A stretch of DNA of 64,000 nucleotides from Tricholomella constricta (lineage: Eukaryota; Basidiomycota; Agaricomycetes; Agaricales; Lyophyllaceae), in assembly GCA_013368375.1 (NCBI GenBank), contig JAACJP010000023.1, positions 558,001-622,000 of the forward strand. Reading direction: 5' to 3'. Below are positions 46,901 through 60,072 of this stretch, piece after piece. Positions within the stretch are counted from its first letter, which is position 1. Each line of letters begins with the position of its first letter. Under the pieces are notes generated by a model that worked only from the letters and a program-made list of their open reading frames with translations, was not told the DNA's origin and ran no database searches. The translations under genes and the position numbers were made by a program.

Positions 46901-46995
46901 GAAACTGCTTCACGACGTGCATCTCCTGGAGCTTCATCTGAAGAGCGTGGAAGAGGTGCCAAGTTCTCCACGGCCTGGCGAAACTGAGAGAACAT
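43943..46995 (-). CDS. GRIP-domain golgin (coiled-coil Golgi tether)
   Basis: The protein should tether vesicles at the trans-Golgi, recruited by an Arl1-type GTPase. The start is MFSQFRQAVENLAPLPRSSD at 46995. The first 300 residues are Ser/Pro-rich and disordered, ending in a short helix (LEELQERLKQMEQRF). A central heptad-repeat region runs for about 500 residues: QEDRIEELRDTHRLESSS; EKLQIQVSEAEALIKAAQRA; EIEHLHKDLERAKLSAKEEE; SRKLRDKTLEVDDLQRLVGS. The C-terminal GRIP domain is complete: EEVNLEYLRNVILQFLENKE with the invariant tyrosine, then PNLVKVLSIILRFTPQET and RRLIAKA, stop at 43943. Six or seven introns are present. The nearest yeast match in design is Imh1. Confidence 0.93.
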
Positions 46996-47131
46996 GTTGA
47001 AGCCAAATGGCGACGTCGACCAAGTCCGAGTTTGGGCACTACGTTCAAGCCCACGTGCCAACATAACTATCGCATTGACTAACTTATAGGTATTATTTGA
47101 CGTAGTAATACATTCTCCAATATCTACTTGG

Positions 47132-48240
47132 TTATGAAGGCATTGACTCTGACGGGCTAGCCTCCTTCCCCTTACCATTGGTGACAACAGGTACAGTGTT
47201 CACCACCGGAGGTAACGAGCCGGAAGACGACGAAGACAGCTCACTCTGTGGTGCACTAGCCAATTGCCATGCTGGGATCGCAGGCCTTCCTAAGGCAGGT
47301 AGGGGGGACGCGGGTATACTGCTTGGCCCACGACTAAGTAACAGGGCCTTCAACGACTTCAATTCCTGCTGTAGTTCAGACAGAGACTGCGTTTGGCTCT
47401 CCTTGTTCTTTTCGATCATCTGGTACAGGACAGTTAGTGACAGGCTTGTCATGCAACACGAGTGGAGCTACCTTGGGAAGCATCTCGCGAATGTTGTTGA
47501 TCTCGTCGCGAATTTCGCGCATCTCATCGCGTGTTTTGTTTTCGCCTTCTCGCATTTCCACCACCACTGCCTCAACATTTGCGGTAGTTTTGTCGATCTT
47601 GTCCTTCTGTTCTTCTATCGCCGTTCGAACGGCTGCTGACTCTGCCTGTATCTCCTTTAGCAGGACTTCGGCAGCGTCAAACTGCGCCGTGAGCGCGTCA
47701 CGGTCCTCTTCGTACGCAGTCGAGCTTGGCGGTTGTAGATGTGGCAGTAGATATTTCTGAGCAAAAGCAAGGATTCAGCTACGAAGAAGATCGCAGTGTG
47801 CGGAACATACCTTGTACAAGGCAATTGCACCATAGGCAACAGACCCAGAGACTACGGCAGTAATCTATAGCCGGGTGTGATATAAGCATGTGTTTATATG
47901 CTCTTCAAACAGGACACACAAAATAATCTCGCCAGTCCCAACGGTGAGCTGGTGCAACGCCAACAGGAGCATACGGAGACGTAGCGTATCCCGGAGCATA
48001 AGGAGCTTGGTATGAAGGACCATGATTGTTCACTGTTGACTGCTTGAGCGCAATATCTATTTCTTGAGGCGTTAATCCCTTGGCCTCTAGAAATTGAATG
48101 CGTTGTGCCAATGGAGACGCCTGAGACTAGAGACGCGGTGGGTTAGTGCACAGGATAATACATAGAAAGTTGGTCACCTTAGGGTCAGCGAGGAACGCGA
48201 CGGCGTTCTGTATGAGTTCTTGACGGTTTGGAGAGGACAT
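47132..48240 (-). CDS. PEX14: Peroxisomal docking protein Pex14
   Basis: The protein is part of the importomer that docks Pex5 cargo at the peroxisome membrane. The start MSSPNRQELIQNAVAFLADP at 48240 is chosen; upstream in-frame TTG codons are not needed. The Pex14 N-terminal helical domain continues after an intron as SPLAQRIQFLEAKGLTPQEI and DIALKQS, giving the family's Pex5-binding fold. A short Pro/Tyr-rich linker (YAPGYATSPYAPVG) leads to WDWRDYF and a membrane segment (ITAVVSGSVAYGAIALYK). A coiled coil follows (DALTAQFDAAEVLLKEIQAE, EMREIRDEINNIREMLPK). The disordered tail ends KGKEASPSESMPS at 47132. Four introns are inferred. It is divergent from the mitochondrial EF-Tu gene with 240 bases between. 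Confidence 0.93.
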
Positions 48241-48480
48241 AAGAGGAGTAACCCTAACCCCATATGGTGACGCGCCATTCGGTTGGTTTCGGGCAACGCC
48301 GTTGAGCTGGGACAAAATTTGAAGTCGCGTTTACGACTGCATCCTTGTCCACTTCAACAAAATGTTGCACTGGGCAACCTCCAAGGCTGTCTGTAATGGA
48401 CTGGCATCTCGTGGTGTGTATTGCCTTACACCTCCCATTCATCCTATCTCTCATCATCTTCTTCCAGTTTCCTTCAAGTC

Positions 48481-50443
48481 ATGCCAACGCAGCGTCTGGA
48501 GACCTTTGGTGTCAGGCAACTTCAGTGCGACTTGACATGTTTTTTGAATGGTCAAGTTGCGCTCATCACTTATTCTTCTCTCTCAGTGGCTCGCAGGGGG
48601 TATGCAGAGCTGTTCTCTCGTAGTAAACCTCACATGAACATTGGGACTATTGGTATGTATCTTTTTCGTTACACCTCCAGTTGCCCCATTTAACCCTACC
48701 CGCAGGACACGTCGACCACGGAAAGACTACATTAACAGCTGCTATTACCAAGGTCATGGCCTCTCATGGCGGAGCCAAATTTACGGACTACAACCAGATT
48801 GACAAGGCTCCCGAGGAGAAGGCTCGCGGCATCACAATCAACTCGTCTCACGTCGAGTACGAAACGAAAAACCGCCATTACGGCCATATTGACTGCCCTG
48901 GACACGCTGATTGTACGCTCAATTCTTTTTAACTCGACTGCAGCTGACAGTCTGCTAGACATCAAGAACATGATCACTGGAGCCGCTCAGATGGACGGTG
49001 CAATCATTGTGGTCTCTGCGACGGACGGTCAAATGCCTCAAACACGTGAACATCTTCTTCTTGCTCGCCAGGTCGGCATCAAGAAGCTGGTCGTCTTCAT
49101 TAACAAGGTTGATCAAATTTCGGACCCGGAAATGCTGGAACTCGTCGACATGGAAATGCGTGACCTCCTCTCTACTTACAACTTCGATGGTGAAAACACG
49201 CCTATTATCATGGGCTCGGCACTGGCGGCTCTGAACGGTCAAGATGATAAAATCGGCTCGGAGAAGATCGTCGAACTTGTTAAAGCGTGCGACGAATGGC
49301 TTGAGCTTCCTCCTCGTAAGATTTTATGATTTATAATATCTCACCCCCTGCTGATGTCGCGTCTCAATAGGTGATCTGGAGAAGCCTTTCCTCATGCCTG
49401 TCGAAGGTTGAAATGTTGCCTTGTATCCATCTTTCACACTGTTCTAACAAATCTTCCAGACGTATTTTCTATTTCGGGCCGTGGTACTGTCGCCACTGGT
49501 CGCGTACGCTGATTCTTTTCCCTTTGCTTCATGGCAATAACTCTTGTCCGCAGGTCGAACGCGGCGTTGCATCCAAGGGAGCTGAAGTCGAAGTCATCGG
49601 ACTTGGCAACACCTTCAAAACCACTCTCACAGGCATTGGTATGTGAAGACGTTTTTGAGTGCCCGAGCCTCTCATAACTTTGGCGTGCAGAAATGTTCCA
49701 CAAAGAACTCGAGCGGGTGAGTGTTGCGTGAGGTCTTCATAAGACGTCGCTCACATTGTTCTTCTCAAAGGCTGAGGCTGGTGACAACATGGGAGCATTG
49801 CTGCGAGGTGTCAAGCGTGAACAAGTTCGCCGCGGACAGGTCATCGTCGCACCGGGCTCTATCAAGGCCGTCAAGAAATTCCAGGCCGCGATCTACGTAT
49901 GCTTTGTTGTCACCATTCTTTACCATTTTTCTAAACCTTTCACAACTCAAGGTCCTGACGAAAGACGAAGGTAAGTCATGAGGTTCGTGTTTCTCTAGAA
50001 CCACTCTAACCTGTATTTCAGGCGGTCGTTACACTCCTTTCATGTCCAACTACCGTCCTCAACTTTTCCTCCGGACAGCAGACATCACCGTCTCGCTCAC
50101 TTTCCCTGAAGGAACCCCAGATGCTGCTGAGAAGATGGTCGGTTTTACTAAACCCCCCCTCCTCTGATTCACGTTCAACCATCATTTGATAGGTTATGCC
50201 CGGTGACAACGTCGAAATGGTATGTGACCTGCACTTCGACGTAGCCGCTGAAGTTGGATCTCGGTGAGTCTTACCATTCATTGTCAAATGTCGAGGTGGA
50301 ATTGCTCACCGTCGTATGCAAGATTCACACTCCGGGAGGGCGGCAGGACCAGTGAGTAATCATCTCAGCATTTATTATAAATTCTTATACTTATATCTTT
50401 CCTTTTAGTCGGAACTGGGATCATCACCAAGATCCTGGAGTAA
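48481..50443 (+). CDS. TUF1: Mitochondrial elongation factor Tu
   Basis: This GTPase delivers aminoacyl-tRNA to the mitochondrial ribosome. The GTPase motifs are all visible: GHVDHGKT (P-loop), [13 protein letters not shown] (switch I), DCPGHADYIKNM (G3), NKVDQI (G4) and GSALAAL (G5). Domains 2 and 3 follow: [54 protein letters not shown], and the end [20 protein letters not shown] then [17 protein letters not shown], stop at 50443. About eleven short introns. The presequence is uncertain: an ATG at 48481 begins an open frame into [18 protein letters not shown], but an extra intron near 48545-48585 is possible and would change the targeting peptide. Confidence 0.94.
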
Positions 50444-50724
50444 AGGTCCAATTTTGGATTTTCGGAGCAAACCAAATGCGATATATATTTATTCCGCACC
50501 CAACTCCATACTTTACATATTTTAAAAGTAGACTCAGGATTCGTGCTCCTCGGTATCATAATAGAATGGCAGAAATATGTATTCGGACCCTGTCGATGGG
50601 AATTTGCATCGATGCCGAAAATCAAGGGATGCGGGACTCACCCGGAAGCGGAACACCATTTTAAAAGCCTTGGCACTTCAGTCCCATCCCACTTGCGTCC
50701 CACTTCCAGTGTCCACCGCCTAAG

Positions 50725-51468
50725 ATGCAAGGAATTCTACGAGCAGCCTCTCGCGCACGTCCATTGGCCGCGTTTCCTCGCCACTCGAATCGCCTAGGGT
50801 TCGGAGCGAGGTCCCAAATCTTCCGCACACTCGTTAGTACGTGCAACCACACGTTTCATGAACAGTCTCTCATCATTGCGTGACAGCCAAAAGGTACACT
50901 TCCGACCATGAAGCAGTTGTTTTCGACGACTCTACCGGAATTGGCACCATCTCCATTACGGACCACGCCCAGTCCGTTCTAGGAGACGTGGTCTTCGTTG
51001 AGCTCACTACCCCTGGAACGGAGGTTAGCCAGGGTGGTAGGCGAATCTGTGACTACTCTGGGCACGTTTTCTGAAGAGACTGATGTTTAGACTCGATTGG
51101 CGCCGTGGAGAGCGTGAAGGCTGCTTCGGACATTGTGAGTGCTTCAGAATTAAGTATGGCAGGTTCTTGTTAACTGAACGTCACTAGTACGCTCCCGTCT
51201 CGGGAACAATCGAGGAGATCAATGAAGTTCTCGCAAGCCAGCCAGGTCTTTTAAACAAGTCAGCGGAAGACAAGGGTACACTTTTCATGACCATCCTTGG
51301 CCAATTCGTTAATCGGAAACTTTAGGATGGCTCTGCAAAATCAAGCTGTCTGATCCCTCTCAGGTAATGCCAGAATATAAGGTGACACATTGCTTGGATA
51401 CTGACGGACGCACCCAGATGGACAGCCTCTTGACAGCGGAGGCATATAAGGCGAGCTGCGAATCATAA
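50725..51468 (+). CDS. GCV3: Glycine cleavage system H protein
   Basis: This mitochondrial lipoyl carrier shuttles the aminomethyl group in glycine decarboxylation. The start [20 protein letters not shown] at 50725 encodes an Arg-rich, acid-free presequence (then [17 protein letters not shown]). After an intron the mature part begins [16 protein letters not shown], followed by [20 protein letters not shown]. The lipoylated lysine lies in [20 protein letters not shown], the expected position. The end is [19 protein letters not shown], then [13 protein letters not shown] and [10 protein letters not shown], stop at 51468. Four introns are inferred, one between VSQG and DSIG. All conserved blocks are present. 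The gene lies on the same strand 280 bases after mitochondrial EF-Tu. Confidence 0.95.
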
Positions 51469-51612
51469 ATAATTGGGTCGTCGGCCGGCCGATATGCTTG
51501 TAGCTTACGTTGTTGCGAATATACGAGCAATTTAAATAGAATGTGATTTTGTTTTCCAGAAGACCGAATGAAATTCCTTCCGGATGATTGAACGCAAAAC
51601 AACATGCTATGA

Positions 51613-52065
51613 TCACAGGGGTGGTGGTGGTGCTGATGGTTCATACTTGTACTTCTCCCCACGCGCTTCCATCCTTTGTTTCGCCTCGTTCAAAGCCCAG
51701 GTCTGTATGCTATCAGGGAATAAAATTCAGGACTTCCCCCGGGCCAAATGGTGCATGGTAGGCGTACCTCGTATCCGGTTTGTAGTAGAGCATCACCCCA
51801 GCGAAAAGCATGGATCCGTACATCCCGATATACCATATATTTTCCCAATCTTCTTTCACTCTCTTCTGGCCAGGTGGGGGTGGCTGTATACGCGGTGTGG
51901 AGATTAGCTCCCGTTGTAAGAGTAAAGAACGAAAATGAGCACTTTTTCGCCGAACAAGTAGCCCGAGGGTTCATTATACTGGGGTGCTTCATGGGATGCA
52001 AGACGTCTCCCTCGAAAGCGAGGGGCTGCTACCCGTAACATACGCAGTGCGGTTGTGGACGGCAT
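51613..52065 (-). CDS. Complex I subunit NDUFB11/ESSS
   Basis: This is a single-pass accessory subunit in the membrane arm of mitochondrial NADH dehydrogenase. The start MPSTTALRMLRVAAPRFRGR at 52065 looks like a presequence with an Arg-rich character. After LASHEAPQYNEPSGYLFGEK an intron leads to PPPPGQKRVKEDWENIWYIG, and MYGSMLFAGVMLYYKPDT forms the membrane segment. The last exon encodes TWALNEAKQRMEARGEKYKY then EPSAPPPPL, stop at 51613. The W-E-x-I-W-Y-I-G-M-Y-G block plus the WAL-x-EA-x-R tail is typical of the fungal protein. Two introns. It is convergent with GCV3 at 144 bases. Confidence 0.9.
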
Positions 52066-52190
52066 GGTGGATAGTTCGCTCGTTGTGAGCGGAGCTTTCG
52101 GAGAAAGTGTTGATTGAGAAGGCGCTAGCAACACACAAGCAAATAACGCCGTAAATACAAGTTGCCAGGAAGTCCGTGTATTATAACAGC

Positions 52191-53097
52191 CTATGAAAGA
52201 GCAAGCCGTTTGGATAAAATATCGTAGTCCACGTACTCCAAATCATCAGAATTTTCGCCATCTTCCAAGTAATTCGGGGAGGTTTCATCCATAGTAAATC
52301 TGGTTCGAAGTTAGCACACTTCACTACTACTAACATCAGATAATACCCAGCAGCTTCATAAAACTTGATCGCACTTAGATTAGCTACAGCATGATATTAG
52401 AAGGCGAGCATTGCTTGGAAACAGGGTGAAGTAGCTGACTTTTGAAGACGGTGAGTGCGACCTTTTGCATACGCCACGCAGTCCCAATAGCTTCTAACGC
52501 GTGGATGAGTAGCGTCCCAAGACCGTTACGCTGTTGGGACCGATGGATTTGTAGGTCATAGCTTCCAATAGCCTTAGAGAACGCGTTAAACCAGAAGCAA
52601 AGTAATTTACCAGTAGAGTACGTCTTCGTCCTCTTCGCTCTCGAAACGGAACATGGAGAAGGCTACCATGTGGCCATCGGTCTCAATCAGAACAAAGCGC
52701 GAAAGTGGGTCGAACAGTTCTGCGCGTTTGCTCGGAGGGTCCCATCCAAAGGAAGATTGGCTGTAACTGTTTGGATGTAAAAAAAAATTGCGCCGGTTGG
52801 AAATCTACCAAGTATTTAAACACACAGGTTGTGCATGTTGTCCTCAAACACTCTCCAAATGGCATCTTTCTCTGGTTCACGTAGTTCTGCTGAGAGCAAG
52901 ACTCTCAAGATACGCCTAGAGTTTGATCAGGATTTCTAGGCGTCCGGGATTTTTGAGTTTGACAGACGTGGTATGCAGGCCAGACAAGGCCCCGAGAAGT
53001 TGACTGGATGAGACCTCGAGGATATAAGCGCCAATAGGATTCTACAGCTGTCTGAAGGTACCTTGTTTGCCTTGCGGACCAGACTAGAGTTGGGCAT
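52191..53097 (-). CDS. NAT4: N-alpha-acetyltransferase NAA40 (Nat4)
   Basis: This GNAT enzyme acetylates the N-termini of histones H4 and H2A. The start is MPNSSLVRKANK at 53097. Later exons read NPIGAYILEVSSSQLLGALS, then EPEKDAIWRVFEDNMHNL. The core follows: SSFGWDPPSKRAELFDPLSR, FVLIETDGHMVAFSMFRFES, EEDEDVLYCYELQIHRSQQR and NGLGTLLIHALEAIGTAWRM. The motif QRNGLG is the acetyl-CoA-binding loop. The C-terminal exon carries FTMDETSPNYLEDGENSDD and ends ILSKRLALS, stop at 52191. About six introns. The MDETSP-Y block and the E-L-Q-I-H substrate strand identify the NAA40 branch. It is divergent from RIO2 with 165 bases between. Confidence 0.92.
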
Positions 53098-53262
53098 GAG
53101 CACGTTAGTCGAGGTAAGGCAAGTTGAGCGCGTCTGCCCTTGGCAAACGCATGATGATGGCCGGCAACTCAGTTCTCAGTGACCGACATATCCATTGCTG
53201 ATGTAAGCAAGAAAAACCTCTGCTTGTCAAGTAACTCGCTAGACGCACTGTAGGCCTTCATC

Positions 53263-55112
<1,850 letters not shown>

Positions 55113-55311
55113 AAATTTGTTGCGCTTCTTTAGACTTGTGATGTATGTACTATTATCTGTACTATTACTATGTAATGGTGCCTATGTGTTGACGTTCAGG
55201 ACTGAAAATAATTATAGTGGGTGGTCGGTTGCGGCACAGATCCAGAGACATGCTCGGCAACTGGAAGGTCTTGCAGCGTTTTCTGAAGCCCTTGGTTCTA
55301 TCAGAGCAGGG

Positions 55312-56016
55312 TCAGACATATTCAGCGAAAATGTCCAGGAGACGCACAGCTCGCTCCAACTCGAGTAATTTTAGTTTAGCTACGGACGCGTCGTGCTGGA
55401 GGCCGGACACAATACTCTATTGAGATAGTGAGTTGCGTGGGAAAAACTCGGAGCCTTTTGGGGCACCTTTGCGGTTTTCGAATTCAAGCCGCGGTAGGGC
55501 TCAAGTTGGTCGAACGCGACTGGCCAAAATCCAATACTGCAAGGATGGCAGGTAAGTTGATGTTGAATGATTAAACAGATGTACAGGGACGAACTCGAGT
55601 AATTGAGAGTGGAGCTTGTCGATATGTGCTTCCAGACTAGATATATAGATCGTTCTCCGCTGGGGCGCACCGATAGTGGAGCTGCTGGTGTGTTAGAGGG
55701 TAGCAAGACAGTGGAAGAGGAATATATACATTTCGTAGGGGCTGAAGAGAGACTTTTCAAGGGCGTGGTTCCAAATTTTTCGACGCTTTACTTGTTCTTT
55801 CTTTGCGTAAAGGCGTGCATAAGGGTGGGCGATGGTAACCCTGGATGTGGAAGTGCGAGATGGGGGGAAGGCAGAGGATTGATCGGTGAGAGAGTAGGGC
55901 GGGGGGTGGATGTAGGGCGTGGAGTGGTTGTATTCTGGAAGTGAGGCGGAGTGGGAAGAGCCACTCGGGGACGGGTGTGAGGAGGACTCGGACGCGTAAG
56001 GGTACGGGGAGGCCAT
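55312..56016 (-). CDS. Uncharacterised conserved coiled-coil protein
   Basis: No named family is recognised. The start MASPYPYASESSSHPSPSGS at 56016 opens a Ser/Pro/Tyr-rich, disordered head. A conserved-looking basic motif follows: HPYARLYAKKEQVKRRKIWN then HALEKSLFSPYE. Downstream exons in other frames continue sensibly: SLEAHIDKLHSQLLEF (amphipathic helix), PVAFDQLEPYRGLNSKTAK, and SIVSGLQHDASVAKLKLLEL then ERAVRLLDIFAEYV, stop at 55312. The helices suggest a coiled coil, and the basic region before them is bZIP-like in layout, although the bZIP Asn/Arg signature is absent. At least three introns are needed. It is divergent from another unknown gene 500 bases away. Confidence 0.62.
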
Positions 56017-56228
56017 GAAAAGCAAGGGGAATAAAAATGAAGGATTTATATAGAGATATATAGAGCCAGATTGGGCGAGATCTGCAAACCGGAGAACATC
56101 TTGCGCGCAGATCTGGGAGCGCGGCGTATAATGCGGCTGCGAACTACACAGAAGCGGGTCTGCGCTACAACCGTGGGATCCCCCGATTTCCGCCAGATCT
56201 CTCCAGCACCGACTCACGCTCCCGCCCA

Positions 56229-56330
56229 CCGACGTCCACGACGATCAACCCGACGTCCACCCCGACCACTACCCCGACGCCAACCACCCCGACCACCCCA
56301 ACGTCCACCCCGACAACCATGCCCGACCAC
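56229..56330. repeat. Degenerate CCCCGACCAC minisatellite
   Basis: The stretch is built from variants of ccccgaccac, ccgacgtccac and ccaaccac, strongly strand-asymmetric (C-rich on plus, G-rich on minus). It gives spurious open frames on both strands. It lies between two divergent genes, about 190 bases upstream of the start at 56516. Confidence 0.65.
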
Positions 56331-56515
56331 TCCCGTCCCTCCAGATCTCGAGTCGATCCAATCTCTCCACACAAGGCAGTTCGAAGTCCCAGACCGTCAC
56401 CTGCCACTTTCTGCCCTGTGTTCTCTGTCGCTGTACATGTAATAATCGCGGCGTATCTCTCTCCTCGTTCCCTTTAAATATCCTGCTGCTTCTTGACACT
56501 GCAGGCAGCTGCACC

Positions 56516-57660
56516 ATGGACTTCATCCCCCACACTCACAACGCTCTGGCCATTCACATCCCTGTCAACCAGTACTACAATGTCAGCTTTTGCTAATTTT
56601 TACGGCGTCTGTCCTGACCCCCTCCCGTAGCAAATCCACGTGTCCTCTCCTGATCCTCAATACTATCCCTACTCACCTGCATTCTCTGCCTCTCCCGCCG
56701 CCGATCCAACGTATAACCCCGCAGTGCACCACCCTGAAAATGAAGGTGACCCGCGCTCTCCCTGGGCCGCCCCTGCAATTCCCTATGACCCCTACGGCCA
56801 AAATGTCGCCTCTGTGCAGGACCCTAGTCTCTCTAGACCATCTCCAATAATGATCCAATATCCCGAACTGCCTCTTCATGCCCCTGCACCGCTCCCTGGA
56901 CAGTCATCGTCTCTCTTGTCCTCTGGCGCTGACAGTTATCACGATCAGCCACCATCTCCAAACCAGTTTTCCTTTCCCGTCGAGGACCACCCATCCCATT
57001 CACAATACGAATCTCAGAAATCCCTGTATCATTCTGAATACGACCCTCCCCAACCCTCACAAGCCACCTTTCCTACGCCGAGCGAGATGCTCTGCGAACT
57101 CGCCGGCAGAACGACACTTCCGCCGTCGGTCATGGACCCAGGCTCGCTTGAAAGCAAAACCGAGACCGTTCGCAAAGCCCGTCGCCGTGCCATGGCCGAG
57201 AACATCGGCTTCATGCCCACTGACCCGTGCGCTGCGAACCCTGCTCCAACCCCCATCCCAGAGCCCCCGCTGATCGTTTCCCCTAGCGACTCCATCTCGT
57301 CCCACGAAAAGAAACGGCACTACCTTGAGTGTCTTGAGTATTACGTTCTGTATCTTCACCAACAGCTGGACCTTGTGGGCACCCAACCTGCTACCTTGCA
57401 GCGCAGCCTCGGGCGTGGCATGAGCAGCCGATCAATTCGAGTAAGCTTTGGTGGCCCCCTTCCCCTTGGTTAAATCCTCACTGGCACCTTGCCCACATCG
57501 CCCCATAGACTCTTCTTGTCCATATGGAGAATGTCAACCGGCGGCTCAATCAACAAATCATGGCTGAGGAGCAGCGAGTAGGTGTTCACGTCGATTCTCA
57601 CTCCAGATTCTGACCAGTGGCGATGCACCAGTTCGTTCATCTTCGGGAAGTGGTCTCTGA
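56516..57660 (+). CDS. Uncharacterised Pro/Ser-rich protein with helical end
   Basis: I do not recognise the family. The first exon is MDFIPHTHNALAIHIPVNQY; an intron near 56580-56630 leads to QIHVSSPDPQYYPYSPAFS. About 180 residues of Pro/Ser/Tyr-rich, probably disordered sequence follow. The end is structured: RKARRRAMAENIGFMPTDPC, then EKKRHYLECLEYYVLYLHQQ and LDLVGTQPATLQRS. The last join gives SIRTLLVHMENVNRRLNQQI and MAEEQR. The most likely last exon stops at 57660 (ILTSGDAPVRSSSGSGL), but other acceptors are possible. The basic RKARRRAMAEN followed by a leucine/tyrosine helix could be a DNA-binding dimer arrangement; this is inference. Confidence 0.58.
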
Positions 57661-58111
57661 GCAGACAGCGCTGCAAGAATCCTATCCTCAACAAATGTCG
57701 TTCAACGTTCAGCATTAGACAGGTCGCCGACTGAATTGAAAACAGAATGCGCATGTCCAGGCGACAGATTCCTACTCAACTTTTGTAATAAAACAAATCA
57801 ATATTATGAACGATGCGAAGAAACACTTGTATTCCACTAGACTGTGATAGGTGTGCGGAGAATCGTGAAGGACATCGAAGCGAAGGTTCGTAAGATATTA
57901 AATTGAGGGCTCCACCACCGGAGAACGAGCGAAAAAGCAGAGTAGGTCTACCAAAGTGACGGAGCAAGATTTGTACAACACATGGGGCGAGATTAATCAT
58001 TCAAAATATACTGCAAGATCAGACAGACAGACGTCAGTGGAGTCCTTTTTGGACATGGAAGCCACGCGGAACGAACCATGGGTTTCTTCCTCTTCCTCTA
58101 CTACAAGCGCC
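57661..58111. other. Convergent intergenic stretch
   Basis: Two convergent genes end on either side. Short frames at 57470-57754 (-) and 57776-58000 (-) show no motif. Probably two 3' UTRs. Confidence 0.35.
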
Positions 58112-60072
58112 TCAGCGTCGACGGCTTCGTCGCTCTGAAGGGTTCGTTTGGCCTATCGCTCCCGCCGGCACAGAATTGCCCTCCAGAGCGGCGGCGATTA
58201 CCTCAGCAGGTAGATCGATGTGCACGCCGTCTGCGTATGTGAAGGCGTCCAGGGGGGAGTAAGCCGGCGGATCACGTCTGGTTAGTCGTGGGACGGGACC
58301 AAGCCGATCGTCCGACGGAGCACTTTCGGCGCCGCTCCCAGAGCTTTCCGACCTGCGCTGAGAGCCACGTGTAGTCCGGGAGAGCGACTGGAGGTGGATG
58401 TCTCGGTGATTGGGGGTGGGGGGATTCAGTATTGGGCTCATGGGCGAATCAGGGGGAGGGTGTATCTGCACCGTTAACTCGGCTGCGCCTGGCACCACGT
58501 GAGTGAGAGAACGGTGACGCCGATGGGTCGTAAACGGGTTGATCGCACCTGAAGCAGCGCGGACTGGAGAAAGCGACCTGGATGAGGGGGAGGATGACGG
58601 ACCCGATGCGGATCCAGAATCTTCCACGTCTTCGTCAGGGCTCGATGGATCTACGCTTAGCCTTTGGTAGCCTTCGGGAGGCGCATTCCCGAAAAGGCGC
58701 GCAACTCTTGAAGGTCCAGCATTTGAAGTTGAAGTGGGCTCTTCTGGGGGCTCTTCTAATTCTTCTTCGTGGATGGGCGTTATTGGTGGCGGGGGTGTGA
58801 GGGGAGAAGGAGCGGAGAGGTATGTTGATCGTAACGGTGATGAGCCAATCTGGCTACTTGAGAGCTTAGGGCGCCGGGAGCGATGGGAGCGACGTGAAGG
58901 CGATGAGCTGCTCTGTGGTGTGCCGTCCGCATTTGTTCGAACACGCCCGCCGACATCTAAGAGAATACTTCCACGCTCACTACCGTAGGCTGGTGGAGGT
59001 GCGAGGGTTCCAACGCTCGGCGCTAGACCCCATTTCTTCACATTAGCCTCAATAAACACAAATCCGGCCTGGCCGAGATTGACATGAACACTGCATGGAC
59101 CATCGGCACCGATGGTGGGAAAAAGGTTCCACCTGCTGAGACCGATGAAGGCATCCTCCATCTTGCGCCCGTTGCGCGTGAAGAACACCGTGCCTGTTCG
59201 AGGGCGATACCCAACGCCCAAGACATCACCTTCCTTTAGAACCGATCCAAAGGGAGATGCAGTAAACGGGTAATTGTGTGACTTGTCGCCGTTGGAATGA
59301 TAAGCCACAGAATACCTGCTCAGTCCAGGCAGGCGAAACGCAGGATAAGGCTTGGTAGCCAGGCCCACGGATACAGTTGTAGGCTCTGGAAGATCAAACA
59401 TCTTGACTTCCCAATAGTATACCTCGTTTAACTTGGGCAGCGGCAGATTAGACTGAACACATGAGGATGACGCAGGGTCGGGAAGGAAGGTGATCTCTGT
59501 GCGGGCGTGGACAAGAAGAGAGTTGACGGTCTCGTAGTCTGGCTCAAATGACCATGCTGAGACCCCCTTTTCTTGAATTGAGAGGAACTGCGATAATGTG
59601 ATGTCTGTTGGGAGAGAATTGGGTGGGTATTGTAGTTGGTGATCTGCGATGACATGTAAGTAAATTGACCACATGTGCCGGCAGGAGTCATACCTTTGGC
59701 GCGAAGGTAATCTCGCCTAACATGTTCAGGCACACTCTCGAGCCAACGAGTCTCGACGCCGTCGAAGCCGCCCTCACCCTCGATGAGCTCCTCCCTGCTC
59801 ATGTCAACGGGACCATCATGATCGTTTAGGGAAATACCCCTGCGACGGCGGATGAGAAGAACGCAGATAAGGAACACGAGAAGGAGGAAAAGGAAGGTCG
59901 AGAGGACGATCAGAAGAGGCAAGAGGACGAGCAGGGCGTCGGGCTGCTGCGGGGGAATGCTGCTGTCTGGGGGCTGGTACTGGGCGGTGTGGACATCAAC
60001 GAGGAGATCGGAGAGGGCAGTGTGGGCGACTTGAGGATGGGCCATGGGCGCGGTGAGCAAAGGCAGGTTCAT
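58112..60072 (-). CDS. SSH4: Ssh4/Ear1-like SPRY membrane adaptor for Rsp5
   Basis: The protein would recruit the Rsp5/NEDD4 ubiquitin ligase to endosomal or vacuolar cargo. The start is MNLPLLTAPMAHPQVAHTAL at 60072. A single membrane segment follows (LLVLLPLLIVLSTFLFLLLV) with a basic stop (RRRRGISLND). After an intron at about 59645-59694 the SPRY domain runs: SAWSFEPDYETVNSLLVHAR, PKLNEVYYWEVKMFDLPEPT, TVSVGLATKPYPAFRLPG, YRPRTGTVFFTRNGRKMEDA and LFPTIGADGPCSVHVNLGQA. The tail is Ser/Pro-rich and carries two PPxY motifs (APPPAYGSERG and DPPAYSPLDAF), the expected binding sites for WW domains. The end is SERRSRRR at 58112. Length and order match the yeast proteins. Confidence 0.92.

Noticed and set aside
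48254..48315. Upstream in-frame extension of Pex14
   Set aside because: The extension begins with TTG, not ATG; the ATG at 48240 gives the normal Pex14 N-terminus.
56165..56407. 80-codon minus-strand frame rich in Val/Gly/Asp
   Set aside because: It is produced by translating the C-rich minisatellite; no other support.
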